Positions 6,958 through 10,280 of a stretch of DNA of 10,280 nucleotides are shown here, one piece after another (position 1 is the stretch's first letter; each line of letters begins with the position of its first letter). The translations under genes were made by a program, and so were the position numbers. Location: contig CAZYME010000044.1 of assembly GCA_964648115.1 (NCBI GenBank), positions 1-10,280 on the forward strand, in the 5' to 3' direction. Source of the stretch: CAZYME01 sp964648115. Lineage in GTDB: Bacteria > Pseudomonadota > Gammaproteobacteria > Legionellales > Legionellaceae. The notes beneath the pieces were generated by a model. It did no database searches and was not told where the DNA came from. It saw only the letters and a program-made list of their open reading frames with translations.

Positions 6958-7131
6958 TTGTCCAAAGAGTATATAAAATAATCTTTTATTATGAGAAGTG
7001 TTAAATTTGACCGCTTGCATAACATGCCGAATAAATGATCACTAGATGTATATTTAATCCATCATGAAATTATTCTGCCATTCATGGTTTTATAACAATC
7101 TCTGTTTTTCTAATTTAAAAATGATTTTATC

Positions 7132-7414
7132 ATGCCACTGCCTTTGGTGTTAGCAGTACCCTTGGTTTATGGAGCAGCAGCCTTACTTGTCTGGATATTT
7201 GGCAAGAAAAAACCGAAGATCTCAACCGCTCACCAAGAATCCCTAAATACTCAAAATGCCCTGACTGCTGAGAGAATTGACGCAGCCAATAGGACAGTGG
7301 GTGAGGTGGGGGGAAGCTGTCATTATTGGGGCCTCTCTATTAATTTCGCTATCTTCATTGGTTGTTTCTATAGTTATTCACATACTCTTCGTATACCATA
7401 AAGTACATCTCTAA
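7132..7414 (+). CDS. Small two-helix membrane protein, frame broken at a G6 run
   Basis: As sequenced, the frame from ATG 7132 ends at 7401 with 89 residues, and its last 30 look unnatural. If one G is removed from the six G at 7308-7313, the frame runs on to TAA at 7412-7414 and gives 93 residues with clear architecture. Helix 1 is at residues 4-23 (PLVLAVPLVYGAAALLVW), followed by a basic GKKKPK turn. A polar, helical loop of about 35 residues (ending AANRTVGEVG) leads to helix 2 at about 62-88 (AVIIGASLLISLSSLVV and on) and a short VYHKVHL tail. The positive-inside rule puts the loop in the cytoplasm and both ends outside. I do not recognise the family. It ends 20 bases before the beta-lactamase gene and could be co-transcribed with it. 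The start has no clear Shine-Dalgarno. The break may be a real mutation, slippage-based switching, or a sequencing error. Confidence 0.6.
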
Positions 7415-7434
7415 ATTAAAATCTCTAATAAAGC

Positions 7435-8301
7435 ATGTCACACATGAACAAATTACTAGTGTTACTTTTAGCAACTGCCACAATGAGTGCGGCAGCCAAA
7501 GAGATAACAACGCAAGAGTATGCGCAGTTATTTAAAAATTTTGACGGGTGTTTCATTCTTTACAGTGTAAATAAACATAAAATAATAAGTGAATATAATC
7601 CTAAAAATCACTGCAACCAGCCAATCTCACCTGACTCTACCTTTAAAATACCCTTATCTTTGATGGCTTTTAATGAGGGAACGATCAATAAAGACACTGT
7701 ATTTAAATGGAATGGCGAAAAAGGTGTATTGCCAGAGCATGAACAAGATCAAACTCCTAATAGTTGGTTAAAATATTCCGTTGTTTGGGTGTCGCAACGG
7801 ATTGCTCCCAAATTAGGCTCAGCTCGCATAAAACAGTATTTAGCAGGATTTAATTATGGTAACCAAGATTTTAGCGGTGATCCTGGTAAAAACAACGGTC
7901 TTACGCATGCTTGGTTAAGTAGTAGTTTAAAAATATCGGCCATAGAACAACTTCATTTCCTAAATGCCATGCTCAGCAATACATTACCACTTACTCGTGA
8001 AGCGGTAGCCAATACTAAGCAAAATCTATATCAAGGGAAACTTGCTAACGGTGCGGATTTTTATGGTAAGACTGGGTCTGGTCGACATGGGCGTAACGAG
8101 AGGCAAACCAATTCTAGTAAATTACGCGATGGTTGGTTTATAGGATTTATTGAAAAGGGTGCTGAACAGTATATTTTTGTGAGCAATCTGACGGACAAGA
8201 CTGCTCCAAAATCTGAAGATAAAGCTTATGGCGGCCAAATAATGAAACCTATCACTATAAAGATATTAAATACTTATTTTTATGGTACAACCTCTGGCTG
8301 A
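7435..8301 (+). CDS. Class D beta-lactamase (OXA/LoxA-like)
   Basis: A periplasmic serine hydrolase that opens the beta-lactam ring through an acyl-enzyme with a carboxylated lysine. Numbered from ATG 7435, all class D motifs are present: STFK at 68-71 (nucleophile Ser68, carboxylated Lys71), SVV at 115-117, YGN at 141-143, the Trp (160) that stabilises the carbamate, KTG at 212-214 and GWFIGF at 233-238. The length of 288 is slightly above the common 260-280. A signal peptide (NKLLVLLLATATMSAAA) ends before KEITT. The ATG three codons on (7444) would fit the signal peptide as well, and neither has a strong ribosome binding site. Cys39 and Cys60 could form a disulfide. No regulator gene, integron site or IS flanks it, and base composition matches the neighbours, so it looks like an intrinsic chromosomal enzyme of the Legionella type. 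Class is certain; spectrum cannot be read from sequence. Confidence 0.95.
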   Translation: MSHMNKLLVLLLATATMSAAAKEITTQEYAQLFKNFDGCFILYSVNKHKIISEYNPKNHCNQPISPDSTFKIPLSLMAFNEGTINKDTVFKWNGEKGVLPEHEQDQTPNSWLKYSVVWVSQRIAPKLGSARIKQYLAGFNYGNQDFSGDPGKNNGLTHAWLSSSLKISAIEQLHFLNAMLSNTLPLTREAVANTKQNLYQGKLANGADFYGKTGSGRHGRNERQTNSSKLRDGWFIGFIEKGAEQYIFVSNLTDKTAPKSEDKAYGGQIMKPITIKILNTYFYGTTSG

Positions 8302-8320
8302 GGCATCACTCTCCTGCTAT

Positions 8321-9346
8321 TTATTTAACAACTACATAGTGTGGTTCTGCATCATAAACCATAGCATCAGGAGCTGCCTGAAGGGCTGCAGCTTTGAAAA
8401 AATAGTCATGCCTTGGAGTTTGATATTTTACAGCTGGGCTAAATACAGCATTCCCATCAGCATCAATAGAAACCTGCTCACTACGAGCCGTCATATGGGT
8501 AACCATGCCAGACGCAGCCGCGAAAAATCGATCATATGCTTTTGGGAAAACAAACCCAGGGTAACCCGGGACATCCTCTTCAGTAATTAGCTTACCTGTA
8601 GCCGGATCGCGAGAAAAATTCGTTGCAATTCTCCCATCAGTCGAAGATGTCCATAGATTAGCAGGTGGCGGTCTATTAGTATCACCACCAACAATGCTTG
8701 GAATTCCTCGCCGCATCAAATCCATTTGGTGTGCATAAATTTCAGAAGTATAGTTGTCATGACCATACGGTAAATGAATATTAGCAACAGCAAAAACGAT
8801 TTTACTTCTCAAGTCGGTAAAAATGGTCTCATATCCACGATATTTGCTTTTGCCTCGAAAATCAGGAGGGGCAGCGAATAAGGGAATACTTTCAGGTGCA
8901 CATACCAGTTTTTTCGTGTCATAAATCAAGGCCATCGGCTGCTGAGTATAATTATGATCGGCTGGTCTTGTGGTTAAAACGAGTTCATACCCATGCACAC
9001 GCAACATCGCTATAAACTCATCTTTTAAGTGTGTATGCTTTTCTGCTAATAAAAAATCTACTTCTTGAAGCAAAACAACAGCATCGCCGTTAGCTCCAAT
9101 ATTTTGAGCTATCTTACTAAATTGAGCGCGTTTTCGTATCTCATAATTTCCCTGTGTTTCATCGGCATCATATGGGTTATTGGAAAATAGGTGCGTAGCA
9201 TGATTTTTTTTTGAAAAACATAGGTCTTGCATATTCCAAGTACCAACGTTTAGATTAAAAAATATGGCACCAGTGTGTGGGTCAACGATTTCAAAATTGC
9301 TTGATTGATAAGCATGATCAGACAATACTGGAATTGAATCCGGCAC
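8321..9346 (-). CDS. Endonuclease/exonuclease/phosphatase-family protein
   Basis: A metal-dependent phosphodiesterase/phosphatase fold of the DNase I - inositol phosphatase - sphingomyelinase superfamily; 341 residues from a GTG with GGAG 6 bases upstream. The superfamily motifs occur in order: GTWNMQD (Asn38), LLQEVD (metal-binding Glu95), VANIHLPYG (His191), VGGDTNRPP (Asp222, Asn224) and, near the end, PRHDYFF (His313, candidate for the final catalytic His). It has no signal peptide or membrane helix. Substrate cannot be told: nucleic acid, phosphoinositide and sphingolipid enzymes share this fold. The lack of a bacterial housekeeping signature (no XthA-type order or length) and of export signals leaves a cytoplasmic enzyme or a type IV secreted effector as options in a Legionella-like host. 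It converges with the beta-lactamase gene, with 19 bases between the stops and no terminator hairpin seen. Family assignment is strong; role unknown. Confidence 0.85.
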   Translation of the reverse strand: MPDSIPVLSDHAYQSSNFEIVDPHTGAIFFNLNVGTWNMQDLCFSKKNHATHLFSNNPYDADETQGNYEIRKRAQFSKIAQNIGANGDAVVLLQEVDFLLAEKHTHLKDEFIAMLRVHGYELVLTTRPADHNYTQQPMALIYDTKKLVCAPESIPLFAAPPDFRGKSKYRGYETIFTDLRSKIVFAVANIHLPYGHDNYTSEIYAHQMDLMRRGIPSIVGGDTNRPPPANLWTSSTDGRIATNFSRDPATGKLITEEDVPGYPGFVFPKAYDRFFAAASGMVTHMTARSEQVSIDADGNAVFSPAVKYQTPRHDYFFKAAALQAAPDAMVYDAEPHYVVVK

Positions 9347-9352
9347 GAAGGA

Positions 9353-9356
9353 CTCC
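9353..9356 (-). promoter_or_regulatory. Ribosome binding site supporting the GTG start at 9346
   Basis: GGAG on the minus strand with a 6-base spacer to the GTG codon. No in-frame ATG lies nearby, so this supports the GTG as the true start. Confidence 0.6.
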
Positions 9357-9387
9357 GAAAGCCTTTAATAGAATACACATGGTATCA

Positions 9388-9417
9388 TTTATACAAAAAA
9401 ATTCACCATTTGAACAA
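9388..9417 (-). promoter_or_regulatory. Candidate promoter of the EEP-family gene
   Basis: On the minus strand TTGTTC (9412-9417) and TATAAA (9388-9393) are 18 bases apart, ending about 40 bases before the GTG start at 9346. Each hexamer has four or more consensus positions. The surroundings are very AT-rich, so chance matches are possible. Confidence 0.3.
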
Positions 9418-9508
9418 AAAGTATTAACATATAACTTAATGATAATAAAACATGATAATACCCGCAATAGCTAGAGGCTGTGACTATTTAAGTTAATTGT
9501 AACTCAAC

Positions 9509-9513
9509 AGGGA
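9509..9513 (+). promoter_or_regulatory. Ribosome binding site of the leader frame
   Basis: AGGGA lies 7 bases before the ATG at 9521, a good Shine-Dalgarno for so short a frame. Confidence 0.4.
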
Positions 9514-9520
9514 CGTTATC

Positions 9521-9586
9521 ATGACCGCAGCGCGAGGCTCTCCAAGCTATAAGTCTGATTATTTTGATAATCAGACCGTAGATTAA
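9521..9586 (+). other. 21-codon leader frame in phase with the recombinase
   Basis: An ATG with AGGGA 7 bases upstream opens a 21-codon frame (starting MTAARGSPSYK) that ends in TAA at 9584-9586. Beyond that stop the same frame stays open for 23 codons up to the recombinase ATG at 9656. A single codon thus separates it from an N-terminally extended recombinase. It may be a translated leader controlling the recombinase, an upstream fragment of a decayed gene, or chance. No similarity is recognised. Confidence 0.3.
9553..9576 (+). repeat. Perfect 10-bp hairpin inside the leader frame
   Basis: GTCTGATTAT-TTTG-ATAATCAGAC is a perfect inverted repeat around a four-base loop. There is no following T-run, so it is not a standard terminator. 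In RNA it could act as an attenuator-like structure in the leader; in DNA it could be a binding site for the recombinase or a repressor. Confidence 0.55.
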
Positions 9587-9642
9587 AATCGTAAACAACG
9601 TGTACAACGTAATAAATATGATATATATTTGGCCGCTACGTT

Positions 9643-9646
9643 GGAG
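9643..9646 (+). promoter_or_regulatory. Ribosome binding site of the recombinase
   Basis: GGAG lies 9 bases before the ATG at 9656. This ATG gives the family-typical start MKVQRIKL and is preferred over the TTG nine codons upstream (9629). Confidence 0.55.
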
Positions 9647-9655
9647 CAATACACA

Positions 9656-10240
9656 ATGAAAGTTCAAAGAATTAAATTAAGTGCTTATGATTATTCATGG
9701 CTGGTATTAGATAATAATCATTTGCCTATCAAACCAATCACCGAGTTTATTCGTTATCTAAATAATGTTGAGAAATCACCATTTACAGTTCGCAGTTATG
9801 CATATCATTTAAAATTATTCTGGGAGTTTTTAGATGTTAAGCAGCTTGATTGGACCAAAATTAATTTATCTAGCCTATCAGATTTTGTAGCTTGGCTGCG
9901 TAAATTAAATAGTAATGATCAAGTAATTGATTTATTCGAAGATAAATCCTCACGAAAACCAGCTACAATCAACGTTATTCTTGGCTGTCTTTCTAGTTTC
10001 TATCGATTTCATAACCAACTAGGTAATACTGAGGTAACAATAACAGAATCTAAAAATTTACCTGGAAATCGTTACAAAGCCCTTTTACACCATGTGTTTA
10101 AAAATAAACCTGTTAGAAAAAGGATTATTTCGGTTCGTCAACCCAAAGAACTTCCTAAAATAATTTCTGAAGAACAATTTCTTAAACTAAACAATGCGTG
10201 CACTAATTATCGAGATAGGTTTTTAATGATCTTGCCCTAA
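9656..10240 (+). pseudogene. Truncated tyrosine recombinase (Tn554 TnpA-like), N-terminal part
   Basis: The 194 residues match the first half of a tyrosine recombinase/integrase. The start MKVQRIKL followed by SWLVLDNNHLPI is typical of the Tn554 TnpA-like group. The SAM-like core-binding domain follows (about residues 30-120, with SPFTVRSYAYHLKLFWEFL), then the linker and the beginning of the catalytic domain (KELPKIISEEQFLKLNNACT, ending YRDRFLMIL). At that point intact relatives go on to the first catalytic Arg. Here the frame ends after one more codon in TAA, and the following sequence bears no resemblance to a catalytic domain in any frame I checked. All catalytic residues (Arg, His/Lys-rich box, Tyr) are missing, so the product cannot recombine DNA. 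The partner genes tnpB and tnpC are not seen. The break is abrupt and looks like an insertion or deletion junction, not a point mutation. Family call is strong; the cause of truncation is inferred. Confidence 0.85.
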
Positions 10241-10280
10241 TTAAATAGACACTAATTTGTTAAACTTATGAGAAGAGACA
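10229..10280. mobile_element. Possible end of an inserted element cutting the recombinase
   Basis: Homology-like recombinase sequence stops at about 10235, and new AT-rich sequence begins containing TAGACACTAATTTGTTAAAC (10246-10265) and an ATG at 10268 that stays open to the window edge. This resembles the terminal region of an insertion sequence leading into its first reading frame. The other end and any target duplication lie beyond the window, so the identity cannot be settled. Confidence 0.3.

Larger units (their letters stand above)
9347..9655. other. Divergent intergenic region before the recombinase
   Basis: About 309 bases. The left third is AT-rich and holds the promoter of the minus-strand phosphatase-family gene. 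The right part holds, in plus direction, the small dyad AGTTA-ATTG-TAACT (9491-9504), a 21-codon frame with a Shine-Dalgarno (9521-9586), a perfect 10-bp hairpin (9553-9576), and ACAACGT twice at 9-base spacing (9595-9601, 9604-9610). These probably belong to the recombinase unit as leader or recombinase binding sites. Confidence 0.5.

Noticed and set aside
6946..7020. N-terminal 25-residue extension of ETF-QO
   Set aside because: There is no ribosome binding site at the ATG at 7020, the extension is foreign to the family, and a strong AAGGAG precedes the internal GTG.
8291..8303. CCTC-TGGCT-GAGG hairpin at the beta-lactamase stop as a terminator
   Set aside because: It has only four base pairs and no T-run follows in either direction.
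8282..8590. Plus-strand frame of 102 codons overlapping the beta-lactamase end
   Set aside because: It lies opposite the 3' end of the EEP-family gene, where the minus frame is protein-like and this one is not.

Overview
The window looks like chromosomal DNA of an AT-rich gammaproteobacterium, most probably Legionella or a close relative. This is inferred from gene content, not from a database match. A sugar dehydrogenase of the GnnA type overlaps lpxB, which fits a lipid A built on 2,3-diamino-2,3-dideoxyglucose as known in Legionella. A chromosomal class D beta-lactamase resembling the Legionella enzymes and several GTG/TTG starts fit the same picture.

Left part (1-4963), all on the minus strand. 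gnnA (putative) and lpxB overlap by 14 bases and form a lipid A operon. Upstream of them lies an orphan gene for a probably exported protein of about 311 residues that I do not recognise. Next comes dacB, a PBP4-type D-Ala-D-Ala carboxypeptidase/endopeptidase, and directly upstream of it a complete tRNA-Arg (anticodon CCT, with encoded CCA). The longest dacB reading frame runs into the tRNA gene. A GTG with a good ribosome binding site, 22 bases past the tRNA, is the better start.

Middle (4964-7131). A non-coding stretch of about 350 bases holds a palindromic extragenic repeat with a strong GC-rich hairpin and an inverted second arm. It is followed by the minus-strand gene for electron transfer flavoprotein-ubiquinone oxidoreductase, which also needs a start correction to GTG.

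Right part (7132-10280). A small two-helix membrane protein gene on the plus strand is broken at a run of six G. Removing one G gives a clean 93-residue protein with a second transmembrane helix. Just downstream is a class D beta-lactamase gene with all active-site motifs. It converges with a minus-strand gene for an endonuclease/exonuclease/phosphatase-family protein without a signal peptide. At the right edge is a tyrosine recombinase of the Tn554 TnpA-like type, cut off just before its catalytic centre, apparently by an insertion whose body lies outside the window. In front of it is a 21-codon reading frame with its own ribosome binding site and a perfect hairpin, in frame with the recombinase and separated from it by a single TAA.

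The genes fall into an envelope group (gnnA, lpxB, dacB and, by its substrate, the beta-lactamase), one respiratory gene, and an accessory right end marked by mobile-element remains. I see no CRISPR array, rRNA or intact transposon, and no coherent new multi-gene defence or biosynthesis system. The most unusual items are the frame-broken membrane protein gene and the leader arrangement before the recombinase.
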